From: Mageeibacillus sp. UBA5734 | Lineage (GTDB): Bacteria; Bacillota; Clostridia; Saccharofermentanales; UBA5734 | Direction: 5' to 3' | Assembly: GCA_002419365.1 (NCBI GenBank) | Contig: DIGA01000114.1 | Span: 1-28,809, forward strand | Length of the DNA stretch: 28,809 bases | Part shown: piece by piece, positions 14,736-23,801 of the stretch | Position numbering within the stretch: the first letter of the stretch is position 1 | Layout of the letters: each line of letters opens with the position of its first letter | Translations under genes and position numbers: made by a program | Notes under the pieces: model-generated | Databases searched by the model: none | What the model was told of the DNA's origin: nothing | Seen by the model: only the letters and a program-made list of their open reading frames with translations

Positions 14736-15734
14736 ATGGCACAACTGTTTGAAAGTTACTCGCGCCGCATCGACAAAGTCAACGCGGCCCTTGCCGAATA
14801 TGGCATTGCCTCGATCGAAGAAGCCAAAGCCATCTGCGAGGCCAAAGGCATCGATCCCTACAAGATCTGCAAAGACACTCAGCCGATCGCATTTGAAAAT
14901 GCCGCCTGGGCCTATGTCGTTGGCGCTGCCATCGCCATCAAGAAAGGCTGCACCAAGGCTGCTGACGCCGCCGAGGCCATCGGCATCGGCCTGCAGGCTT
15001 TCTGCATCCCCGGTTCCGTCGCCGAAGACCGCAAGGTCGGTATCGGCCATGGCAACCTGGCCGCCATGCTGCTGCGCGAAGAAACCAAATGCTTCGCCTT
15101 CCTCGCCGGCCACGAATCCTTCGCTGCGGCTGAGGGCGCCATCGGCATCGCCAAATCCGCCAACAAGGTCCGCACCCAGCCCCTCCAGGTCATCCTGAAC
15201 GGCCTCGGCAAGGACGCCGCCCAGATCATCTCCCGCATCAATGGCTTCACCTATGTCCAGACCCAGTTCGACTACTACACGGGCAATCTGGCCATCGTCC
15301 AGGAAAAAGCCTACTCCAAGGGCGACCGGGCCAAAGTCCGCTGCTATGGCGCTGATGACGTCCGCGAAGGTGTCGCCATCATGCACCAGGAAGGTGTCGA
15401 CGTTTCGATCACCGGCAACTCCACCAATCCGACCCGCTTCCAGCACCCGGTCGCCGGCACCTACAAAAAAGAATGCAACGACCTCGGCAAGAAGTATTTC
15501 TCGGTTGCCTCCGGCGGCGGCACAGGCCGTACCCTGCACCCGGACAATATGGCCGCCGGCCCTGCCTCCTACGGCATGACCGACACCATGGGCCGCATGC
15601 ACTCCGATGCCCAGTTCGCTGGCTCCTCCTCAGTTCCGGCCCACGTCGAAATGATGGGATTCCTGGGAATGGGCAACAACCCGATGGTCGGCGCGACCGT
15701 CTCCGTCGCCGTCGCGATCGAACAGGCTGGCTAA
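14736..15734 (+). CDS. GGGtGRT family protein
   Basis: This 332-residue protein belongs to the family named after its GGGtGRT motif, here GGGTGRT at residues 260-266 (ASGGGTGRTLHPDN). Its biochemical function is not established. Other conserved-looking parts are ESYSRRIDKVNAAL at the start, GIGHGNLAAMLLREETKCFAF in the middle, and a Gly/Met-rich C-terminus (MMGFLGMGNNPMVGA). It has no signal peptide and no obvious membrane span, so it is probably cytoplasmic. AAGGAG lies 9 nt before the ATG. It is the second gene after the Fe-S scaffold-like protein and ends at a strong terminator. Extreme use of GGC, GCC and ATC codons points to an abundant protein. A role with an iron-sulfur enzyme is inferred from the neighbour only. 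Confidence 0.9.
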   Translation: MAQLFESYSRRIDKVNAALAEYGIASIEEAKAICEAKGIDPYKICKDTQPIAFENAAWAYVVGAAIAIKKGCTKAADAAEAIGIGLQAFCIPGSVAEDRKVGIGHGNLAAMLLREETKCFAFLAGHESFAAAEGAIGIAKSANKVRTQPLQVILNGLGKDAAQIISRINGFTYVQTQFDYYTGNLAIVQEKAYSKGDRAKVRCYGADDVREGVAIMHQEGVDVSITGNSTNPTRFQHPVAGTYKKECNDLGKKYFSVASGGGTGRTLHPDNMAAGPASYGMTDTMGRMHSDAQFAGSSSVPAHVEMMGFLGMGNNPMVGATVSVAVAIEQAG

Positions 15735-15792
15735 GCAACTGCCACTGCCACCTGTTCCTGACCTTTCACACCTATTCCTGATTATTCATCCG

Positions 15793-15829
15793 AAAAACCG
15801 TCACTTTCGTAAAGAGTGGCGGTTTTTTT
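15793..15829 (+). terminator. Rho-independent terminator after the GGGtGRT gene
   Basis: AAAAACCGTCACT (15793-15805) pairs with AGTGGCGGTTTTT (15815-15827), with one G-U pair, and is followed by more T residues. It closes the two-gene operon. Confidence 0.9.
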
Positions 15830-15847
15830 CGTTTTTTACTGCCAGAA

Positions 15848-15877
15848 TTGACATCTCGCGTGCTAAGTTGTATAGCA
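15848..15877 (+). promoter_or_regulatory. Consensus promoter with overlapping inverted repeat (DUF4097 gene)
   Basis: A perfect TTGACA (15848-15853) lies 17 bp from TATAGC (15871-15876). The inverted repeat TGCTA (15861-15865) / TAGCA (15873-15877) overlaps the -10 box, so a repressor could bind here. The spacing of the half-sites is 12 bp start to start. No regulator gene is adjacent. Confidence 0.7.
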
Positions 15878-15899
15878 GAAATGTAGGAGGAATGATGTG

Positions 15900-16826
15900 A
15901 TGAAACGAGTGCTTACTGTGGTCCTGATTTCTATCCTGATCCTTGCGGTCACCGCATTTGTCACAATCATGATTGCTTTGAGTGGCTTCAGGTACCTGCT
16001 GCCGAATGTCGCGCCGGTCCGTCTGGTGGACCGCCACTATGAATCGGCAAACGAGCCGCTCTCCGAACTGGCAATCACCCTTAGGAACCGGCCGGTCAAC
16101 ATCCGCATGGACCAGGGAAACACCATCCGGCTGTCTTGGAATGAGACCGAATTCGAACCTGTGCAGGTACAGGAAAATGGCGGAACCTTGTCTGTCGATA
16201 CCAGGGAAAACACTTCGTGGCGAGCCCGGTTCGGATGGCTCTTGGGCTATGCCTTGCGCCCGATGGATGTGACAATCCCTTCAACATTCAAAGGACGAAT
16301 CGACCTCTATACGTCCAATGGTCCAGTCACACTTGATTCACTGGACTTGGATGGCCCTGTCAGCATCCGTAGCACCAACGGTGGCATCACCGTCCAGGAT
16401 TTGACAGTCACAGCTGGACTTGAACTGACGACCTCAAACGGTGCCATCCAGGCAAACAATGTCAAGGCCGAGTCGGCCTTTCTGGTGACCAGCAATGGCC
16501 GGATCCAGGTCGAAAGGTTGCTGGCCAGGGATCTGTCTCTCAAAACCAGCAATGGACCGATTCATTGCGCGGCGGTCTCAGGTGATTCGATCCGGTTGGA
16601 AACGAGCAACGGCCGCATCCGCGGCACCATCCAGGGACGTGCCGGAGATTTCACGATCACCAGTCAGACCAGCAACGGCACGAACAGCCTCGAGGATCTG
16701 TCCGGTCAAGGAGCCAAGACCCTGGCTGTGAAAACATCTAATGGCGACATAGAAATCGATTTCTCGGGGGAATCGCTGCCGTCCGGGAATCCGCAGCCGG
16801 CAGCCTCGCTCTTGATGGCCGGATAA
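15900..16826 (+). CDS. Membrane-anchored DUF4097 repeat protein
   Basis: A 308-residue protein with one N-terminal membrane segment (about residues 5-28) and an outside domain of the DUF4097 type, predicted to form a beta-helix. Eight copies of a (T/S)(S/T)NG turn occur at residues 138, 158, 178, 197, 216, 235, 257 and 279, spaced 19-22 residues, as expected for one coil per repeat. No catalytic motif is seen. DUF4097 proteins in Bacillota are often linked to envelope-stress operons, but no such partner is here. AGGAGG (15885-15890) could serve either the GTG at 15897 or the ATG at 15900. It has its own promoter and converges on the DUF951 gene with only 7 bp between stop codons. Confidence 0.85.
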   Translation: MKRVLTVVLISILILAVTAFVTIMIALSGFRYLLPNVAPVRLVDRHYESANEPLSELAITLRNRPVNIRMDQGNTIRLSWNETEFEPVQVQENGGTLSVDTRENTSWRARFGWLLGYALRPMDVTIPSTFKGRIDLYTSNGPVTLDSLDLDGPVSIRSTNGGITVQDLTVTAGLELTTSNGAIQANNVKAESAFLVTSNGRIQVERLLARDLSLKTSNGPIHCAAVSGDSIRLETSNGRIRGTIQGRAGDFTITSQTSNGTNSLEDLSGQGAKTLAVKTSNGDIEIDFSGESLPSGNPQPAASLLMAG

Positions 16827-16833
16827 ACGCGGC

Positions 16834-17046
16834 TTACATGGGCTTGCTTGGTTCAAGAACGTCCTTCAGGGCTTTTTCCAGCTGGCGGCGCGGCCAGACG
16901 TGAAAGTGGCTGCAGCCGAGACAGGTGCAGCCGATGTCAGCACCGACCCGCTCCACGCGCCAGCGTTCGCTGCCACAGGGGTGTTTCTTTTTCAGAACCA
17001 GAATCTGTCCAACTGCAAAAGGAAAAAGATTGAAACGCGAAGGCAT
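16834..17046 (-). CDS. DUF951 family small zinc-ribbon-like protein
   Basis: The 70-residue protein matches the DUF951 family (YyzM of Bacillus): an SH3-like start (FAVGQILVLKKKHPCGS), ERWRVERVGADIG, then CTCLGC at residues 40-45 and a basic PRRQLEKALKDVL tail. Cys24 (in HPCGS) and Cys40, 42 and 45 could bind a metal. The molecular role is not known; the basic character suggests nucleic-acid or ribosome contact, which is inference. GAGGAG lies 8 nt before the ATG. It follows prmC by 34 nt and is probably cotranscribed with yqhQ and prmC. Confidence 0.85.
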   Translation of the reverse strand: MPSRFNLFPFAVGQILVLKKKHPCGSERWRVERVGADIGCTCLGCSHFHVWPRRQLEKALKDVLEPSKPM

Positions 17047-17080
17047 GGGTGATGCTCCTCAGTTCGCTGCCAGGATCTGG

Positions 17081-17986
17081 TCAGTGTTCGCGCAGCCAGC
17101 CGCCGGTCACCCGGGGATGGCCACCATAATCGTAAACAGCCAGCAAGTCTGCCAGGCCTGCTGCCGCACACAGGTCTTCGACGGCCAGAGCCTGGTCGAA
17201 ACCATGTTCGAGCAGAAGGAGTCCTGGGCGTTTGAGCCAGCTGGTTGATTCCTGAGTCAGACGACGATAAAAATCAAGTCCGTCCGTGCCGCCATCCAGC
17301 GCGACCCAGGGTTCGAAACGGCTGACATCCGGCATCAGGCCGGGAACGTCAGCCTGGACGATGTATGGCGGATTGGCCAGGATCACATCGTACCGTTCGG
17401 AATCCGTTTGGGTCGGATCAGGCCACAAATCAGCCTGGAAAACCTGGACCTGGATGCGGGCCCTGGCCTGGGAGTCCAGCGCATGCCGCTTCACATTGGC
17501 CTTTGCGTATTCGATTGCAACCGGATCATGGTCAACCAGGTCCAGCTGAAACCCTCGGCCTTTTGCGGCAAGATGTGAGGCGACACTGATCCCGACGCAG
17601 CCGGAGCCCGTGCAGGTGTCGAGGATGTGCAGCATCTGATCGGGAGGGAAATGGGTCTCGATCTGTTCCAGTGCGACTTCGACGAGACGTTCTGTATCGG
17701 CACGCGGGATCAGGACACCCGGACCGACTGTAAATTCCAGGCCGTAGAACTCAGTTTGCCCCAGGATGTAGGCGATTGGCTCGTGGTCAACTCTGCGGCG
17801 CAAATCGGCCCTCAGTTGCTCGGCCTGCCGGGATGTGACCGGGGTTTCCGGATGGCTGTACACCCTCGCCAGCGACAGATCGCAACGGGTTGCAATCAGA
17901 AGCGCGGCCTCATGACGGGCAGCCTCGATGCCACTTTCCGTCAAGACCAGGCGCATGGTGCGCAGCAGATCCCCCACTGTAACCAT
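17081..17986 (-). CDS. prmC: Release factor glutamine methyltransferase
   Basis: Methylates the glutamine of the GGQ motif in release factors using S-adenosylmethionine. The 301-residue protein has an N-terminal helical domain, the linker YILGQTEFYGLEF, PGVLIPRADTERLVE, the SAM-binding loop DTCTGSGCVGIS and the catalytic NPPY motif (ILANPPYIV). The ATG at 17986 is chosen because the family begins there and GAGG lies 8 nt upstream. A longer frame to 18073 would overlap yqhQ without family support. Unlike in many bacteria it is not next to prfA, which lies about 4 kb to the left. Confidence 0.96.
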   Translation of the reverse strand: MVTVGDLLRTMRLVLTESGIEAARHEAALLIATRCDLSLARVYSHPETPVTSRQAEQLRADLRRRVDHEPIAYILGQTEFYGLEFTVGPGVLIPRADTERLVEVALEQIETHFPPDQMLHILDTCTGSGCVGISVASHLAAKGRGFQLDLVDHDPVAIEYAKANVKRHALDSQARARIQVQVFQADLWPDPTQTDSERYDVILANPPYIVQADVPGLMPDVSRFEPWVALDGGTDGLDFYRRLTQESTSWLKRPGLLLLEHGFDQALAVEDLCAAAGLADLLAVYDYGGHPRVTGGWLREH

Positions 17987-17996
17987 GATGGTTACC

Positions 17997-19103
17997 TCAC
18001 CATTTGTCGCGGCCGGATTCCTCAGGGATGACCGCTTCCATGGCTGCAATCGCGACTTCCAGCATGTTGTCACTGGGCTCTGCCGTCGTCAAGCGCTGCA
18101 GCCAGAGGCCTGGCACAGAGATCGCCCGCGTGACGGGATTGTTGTAGCGGCCGGCCAAGCGGATGATTTCATAGGCAATGCCAGCCACGAATGGCACGAG
18201 GAGGAACCGGATCAGGAGGTTGATCCAGGGATTCCACCAGCCAACCAGGGAAAAGACGACGATACTGACCAGGATGACAATGAACATGAATGACGTTCCG
18301 CAACGGGGATGGAAGCGGCTGAACTGGCGTGTGTTTTCAACCGTCAGAGGCATCTGGGCTTCGTAGCAGGCGATGGTCTTGTGCTCAGCACCATGGTACA
18401 TCCAGACACGCTGGATTTCGCTCATGCGCGAAGCCAGGATCAGATACCCGACAAAAATCACAATCCGGATCAGGCCTTCGATCAGGTTCTTGAGAATGGC
18501 TGAGGAGCGGCTGGTTGAATCTCCGATGCCTGTCAGCTGGCTGACACCGCCGGCCAGCAGGTTTGGCAGCAGAATGAACAGGACCACACTGAAAAGAATA
18601 CCGCCGATCGCCGATAAATAGAGCATGACCTCGGAGTGGTGGGTCAGGAAATGGTCGATTTTCTGGTCGACACCGGCGCGCCATTCCTTGAACGTGCGTC
18701 GCCTGGTTTTTGCCTCAGGTTCAGTTTCAAGGGCAGTCCCCGCAGAGGATTCCCCAGCTGCTGCACCCTCAAGGGATCCGGCCAATGCTGCTGGAGTGGC
18801 AGGTTGCACAGGCTCGGAAGCCTCGTCGAGCAGTTCAGCAGAACGCAACAAGGCCCGGGTTCCGGTGACGAGCTGGCGGAACAATCGGACAGAACCGCGG
18901 ACAAAGAGGAGGTTGGCCAGGCCCGTCCAGCGGGTCATCGGCAGCTGCTCCAGATAGATCGAACCGTCTGGTTTACGGACAGCCATGACTTTTTTATCCG
19001 GACCGATCATCATCAGGCCTTCGATCAGAGCCTGGCCGCCGATGGTGGTTTTCATCTGGCAGGACGGTGCAGCGGATGGGTTGTCGGTTATACTTTTTTT
19101 CAT
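17997..19103 (-). CDS. yqhQ: DUF1385 (YqhQ-like) membrane protein
   Basis: A 368-residue polytopic membrane protein of the DUF1385/YqhQ family. Signatures are IGGQALIEGLMM near residue 21, YHGAEHKT at 236-243 and HPRCGTS at 265-271. The His, Glu and Cys residues look like a metal or active site, but the reaction is unknown. About four membrane helices lie after residue 155. Residues 96-135 are a low-complexity Ala/Glu/Thr insert before a basic stretch. The ATG has GAGG 4 nt upstream. It stands upstream of prmC with 10 nt between them; this neighbourhood with rpmE and prfA is common in Clostridia. Confidence 0.93.
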   Translation of the reverse strand: MKKSITDNPSAAPSCQMKTTIGGQALIEGLMMIGPDKKVMAVRKPDGSIYLEQLPMTRWTGLANLLFVRGSVRLFRQLVTGTRALLRSAELLDEASEPVQPATPAALAGSLEGAAAGESSAGTALETEPEAKTRRRTFKEWRAGVDQKIDHFLTHHSEVMLYLSAIGGILFSVVLFILLPNLLAGGVSQLTGIGDSTSRSSAILKNLIEGLIRIVIFVGYLILASRMSEIQRVWMYHGAEHKTIACYEAQMPLTVENTRQFSRFHPRCGTSFMFIVILVSIVVFSLVGWWNPWINLLIRFLLVPFVAGIAYEIIRLAGRYNNPVTRAISVPGLWLQRLTTAEPSDNMLEVAIAAMEAVIPEESGRDKW

Positions 19104-19133
19104 AAATCCTCGGTGAGAAAGTTACACTGGATA

Positions 19134-19168
19134 AACAAAAGGGAGGCTTGCCACCGCCTGCCTCCCTC
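19134..19168 (-). terminator. Rho-independent terminator after rpmE
   Basis: GGGAGGC (19141-19147) pairs with GCCTCCC (19160-19166). Read on the minus strand the stem is followed by TTTTGTTT. It separates rpmE from yqhQ, although some read-through is possible. Confidence 0.82.
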
Positions 19169-19181
19169 TGGTTTTGAAGTC

Positions 19182-19382
19182 TTACTTCTGCAACATGCGC
19201 TTCTTGAACTTGTCGACGCGGCCGCCGGTATCGACCAGCTTCTGCTTGCCCGTGTAGAACGGGTGACATTTCGAGCAGACATCGACATGCAAGTTGTCCT
19301 TGACCGAGCCAGACTCAAAAGTCTCGCCGCAGGCACACTTGATGACGGTCTTGCCGTACTTCGGATGGATGCCGTCTTTCAT
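19182..19382 (-). CDS. rpmE: 50S ribosomal protein L31, zinc-binding form
   Basis: Small protein of the large ribosomal subunit that also bridges to the small one. The 66-residue sequence starts MKDGIHPKYG and carries four cysteines at 16, 18, 36 and 39 (CAC and CSKC), so it is the zinc-containing RpmE form and not the zinc-free YtiA form. GAGGTGA precedes the ATG. It lies directly downstream of rho, the usual Bacillota arrangement, and is followed by a terminator. Confidence 0.97.
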   Translation of the reverse strand: MKDGIHPKYGKTVIKCACGETFESGSVKDNLHVDVCSKCHPFYTGKQKLVDTGGRVDKFKKRMLQK

Positions 19383-19494
19383 TTGCTTTCACCTCTTCAT
19401 GGGATACAGCGCGGGTCCGCCGAAAGGGCCTGGACACGTATGCTGCACCAAAATGGAACATGCCAAGTGATTTTACCCGATCCGGGGATGGGTG

Positions 19495-21849
<2,355 letters not shown>

Positions 21850-22038
21850 CAAACCACCTCAGGTGTGAGACTCGGGCACCGGAAAGCACCGGCTGGCCCG
21901 GTAAATCATGGGGAGAGTGGGAAAATCTGTCGAAAAATCAAGCAGCCGTTCAGAAAGACAGGAAAATTAAATCATTCCAACTGTTCTGCAAATCGGTCAT
22001 CGGAGATCCCGATTCAATTTCTGACGTGAATTGGTGTC

Positions 22039-22067
22039 ATTATAGAAGTTCAGCCATCAGGCGTCAA
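22039..22067 (-). promoter_or_regulatory. Sigma-A promoter of rho
   Basis: On the minus strand TTGACG (22062-22067) and a perfect TATAAT (22039-22044) are 17 bp apart. The start site would be near 22032, giving an untranslated leader of about 180 nt before rho. That is long enough for Rho to act on its own message, as known for E. coli rho, and the leader includes a C/U-rich stretch near 21900-21950. Confidence 0.8.
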
Positions 22068-22080
22068 GCAGAACTTGGCG

Positions 22081-22125
22081 CTGGTTCTTTGCTGGTTCTT
22101 TGCTGATTCTTTTGCTGGTTATTTG
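22081..22125. repeat. Four phased 11-bp T-tract units upstream of the rho promoter
   Basis: CTGGTTCTTTG occurs twice exactly (22081-22091, 22092-22102). Then come CTGATTCTTTTG (22103-22114) and CTGGTTATTTG (22115-22125). Seen from rho the A-tracts repeat once per helical turn, at about -49 to -93. Such phasing can bend DNA or act like an UP element. Confidence 0.75.
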
Positions 22126-22199
22126 CCTGATACAGTGATGTTACCGTGAAAAGCAATGAAAATTGCAACCTGATTTCCACTTATTGACCGTCCTGGAAC

Positions 22200-22229
22200 C
22201 GAGGATGTCAGTTACGAGGATGTCAGTTA
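22200..22229. repeat. 15-bp tandem duplication
   Basis: CGAGGATGTCAGTTA occurs twice without a gap (22200-22214 and 22215-22229). It abuts the second copy of the dispersed repeat and may mark an old insertion or slippage event. Confidence 0.8.
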
Positions 22230-22280
22230 CATGGTTTGTTGTCAGGTGATTATGAGAAACATGACACGTTCGGAGGAAAT
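22226..22280 (-). repeat. Dispersed 55-bp repeat, copy 2
   Basis: The reverse complement matches 231-285 at 48 of 55 positions. This copy is inverted relative to the first and lies next to further related segments at 22314-22350, so this site holds more of the parent element than the left edge does. Confidence 0.75.
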
Positions 22281-22281
22281 G

Positions 22282-22608
22282 TTCCGTCCAAAGTGCCAGA
22301 CCTGCGGCCAGGGGTGGCACTTTTCGCGGAATGTTCACGAATTGGGGTCGGTCCACTTATTGGGAAAATCTGGAATGCTTTGGTGAAGTTTACAGCCGCA
22401 GCAGGTTAACGCCTGATCGAAAATGTTCCGAATTAGTGCTCCGACATAGCGGCGGAAATTTCCGCCGCTATGTCGGAGCACTAAAGTGGAAGATCTTCGC
22501 TTGATCTGGAAAAGCCTCTGTTGCAGGGTTTTCCAGACCCATTTGATTAGTACCGTTTTGGTAGCCCGACCCCAAAAGTGGAATTTTCCGTCCAAGGTGC
22601 CAGATCTG
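22282..22608. repeat. Direct 23-bp repeats flanking the palindrome
   Basis: TTCCGTCCAAAGTGCCAGAC plus CTG at 22282-22304 recurs at 22586-22608 with two changes. Both copies run on into related G/T-rich sequence containing GGGGTGG. An inverted pair, TTGGGGTCGG (22342-22351) and CCGACCCCAA (22566-22575), is centred on the same point as the central palindrome. Confidence 0.7.
22433..22484. repeat. Perfect 52-bp palindrome with no spacer
   Basis: Two 26-nt arms, 22433-22458 and 22459-22484, are exact reverse complements, with centre at AAATTT. Key segments are TTAGTGCTCCGACATAGCGG on the left and its complement on the right. As RNA it would form a very stable hairpin, as DNA a possible cruciform. 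There is no U-run on either side, so it is not a normal terminator. It could be two identical transposon ends joined head to head. Confidence 0.9.
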
Positions 22609-22638
22609 TCGCGCAGTGGGGTGGTAGGCTGGGGTCTC

Positions 22639-23652
22639 TTACGTACCGTCGCTGAGGGCGGAGAATTTGTCCATCATGTCGAGCGCCTTGCCAGTACCGA
22701 TCGCGACGCAGGAGATGGCATCGTCCGCAACAACCACATCGATGCCGATCTTGGCAGCGAGCATGCGGTCGAGCCCGTACAGCAGCGCCCCACCACCGGT
22801 CATGACAATGCCGCGCTGGCTGATGTCAGCCATCAGTTCGGGGGGGGTGCGTTCGAGCACGGTATGGACAGCTTCGAAAATCTGGCTGACTGGCTCTTCG
22901 AGCGCTTCGAGCATCTCGGTCGAGTTGATCGTGATCGTCGCCGGCATGCCGGTAATCAGGTTGCGGCCACGCACTTCCATGGTCAGCTCTTCTTCACGCG
23001 GATAGGCACAGCCGATATTGATCTTGAGTTCTTCAGCGGTGCGTTCACCGATCAGGACATTGTGCTTGCGGCGGACATGCTTGACGATCGCTTCATCGAA
23101 CTTGTCTCCGGCAACCTTGAGCGAAAAGTCGACAACGGGCTGGGTCAGCGAGATGACGGCGATGTCTGTCGTACCACCGCCAATGTCAACGATCATGCTG
23201 CCACAGGCCTTGGTGATGTCGATGCCAGCGCCGATCGCAGCCGCAATCGGTTCACGGATCAGGTAGACATCTTTGGCACCGGCATGTTTGCAGGCATCCT
23301 CAACGGCTTTTTGCTCGACAGGCGTAATCACACTGGGGACACAAACCACGATTGTGGGTTTGAAATATTTGGCACGCAGGCCTTTGCAGACACGGTTGAT
23401 GAAGGCCTTGAGCATGACCTCCGTCACTTTGAAGTCCGAAATGACACCATCGCGCAAGGGGCGGATGGCATCGACAATACCTGGGGTACGGCCAAGCATC
23501 AGGCTGGCGCCTTCACCGACGGCCAAGACCTTGCCAGTCTTGGAATTGATGGCGACGACCGACGGCTCACGCAGGACGACACCTTTGCCTTTTACATAAA
23601 CAAGCACCGAAGCGGTGCCAAGATCAATACCAATATCCATTCCAAAGTGCAT
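22639..23652 (-). CDS. mreB: Rod-shape actin homologue MreB/Mbl
   Basis: Actin-like ATPase that forms membrane filaments guiding cell-wall synthesis. The 337-residue protein has phosphate-1 IGIDLGTASVLVY near residues 6-18, phosphate-2 VDIGGGTTDIAVIS in the middle, GERTAEELKINIG, LERTPPELMADI and the adenosine motif MTGGGALLYGLD near the end. The ATG at 23652 has GGAG 8 nt upstream; the longer frame to 23733 covers the promoter. mreC, mreD and minD are not adjacent. An isolated MreB-family gene is usually Mbl- or MreBH-like, but sequence alone does not settle which paralogue this is. Confidence 0.95.
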   Translation of the reverse strand: MHFGMDIGIDLGTASVLVYVKGKGVVLREPSVVAINSKTGKVLAVGEGASLMLGRTPGIVDAIRPLRDGVISDFKVTEVMLKAFINRVCKGLRAKYFKPTIVVCVPSVITPVEQKAVEDACKHAGAKDVYLIREPIAAAIGAGIDITKACGSMIVDIGGGTTDIAVISLTQPVVDFSLKVAGDKFDEAIVKHVRRKHNVLIGERTAEELKINIGCAYPREEELTMEVRGRNLITGMPATITINSTEMLEALEEPVSQIFEAVHTVLERTPPELMADISQRGIVMTGGGALLYGLDRMLAAKIGIDVVVADDAISCVAIGTGKALDMMDKFSALSDGT

Positions 23653-23704
23653 CGTAGAATCTCCATTCTGAGATGAAAGGTGTATTTGAGTAGTGTGCGC
23701 AACA

Positions 23705-23733
23705 ATGATACAATAGATTCCATTCTTAATCAA
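23705..23733 (-). promoter_or_regulatory. Sigma-A promoter of mreB
   Basis: On the minus strand TTGATT (23728-23733) and TATCAT (23705-23710) are 17 bp apart. The start site would be near 23698, giving a leader of about 45 nt. Confidence 0.72.
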
Positions 23734-23741
23734 ATGATCAC

Positions 23742-23762
23742 ACCGGTTCCGACCGGTTTTTT
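23742..23762 (+). terminator. Plus-strand hairpin with U-run upstream of the traX-like gene
   Basis: ACCGGT (23742-23747) pairs with ACCGGT (23752-23757) around TCCG and is followed by six T residues. No plus-strand gene lies upstream for several kb. It may therefore stop stray transcription from the repeat region, or attenuate the traX-like gene if its promoter lies further left. Confidence 0.6.
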
Positions 23763-23801
23763 CGCATAGTTGGTCACTTTTCGACAGAAAGGCGGATAAT
23801 C

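Larger units (their letters stand above)
21850..22638. other. Gene-free interval between rho and mreB
   Basis: No credible gene is present in about 790 bp. It holds the rho leader and promoter (to 22067), four 11-12-bp T-tract units (22081-22125), two 15-bp tandem units (22200-22229), the second copy of the dispersed repeat (22226-22280), two direct copies of a 23-bp motif (22282-22304 and 22586-22608) and a perfect 52-bp palindrome (22433-22484). Open frames of 71 and 86 codons on the minus strand run through these repeats, lack ribosome binding sites and look like chance or mobile-element debris. The mix of inverted and direct repeats suggests decayed ends of one or more insertion sequences. 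Confidence 0.7.

Noticed and set aside
13885..15602. Long minus-strand frames (285 and 301 codons) opposite the scaffold-like and GGGtGRT genes
   Set aside because: The plus-strand genes have family motifs and ribosome binding sites. The antisense frames are shadows of the extreme GC3 bias and resemble no family.
22433..22484. Palindrome as a Rho-independent terminator
   Set aside because: No T-run follows either arm and no gene end is near; the structure has no loop and is far longer than a normal terminator.
22335..22595. 86-codon minus-strand frame through the palindrome
   Set aside because: The reading frame passes through the perfect palindrome and repeat debris, with no ribosome binding site. 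It may be transposon remnant but is not supportable as a gene.
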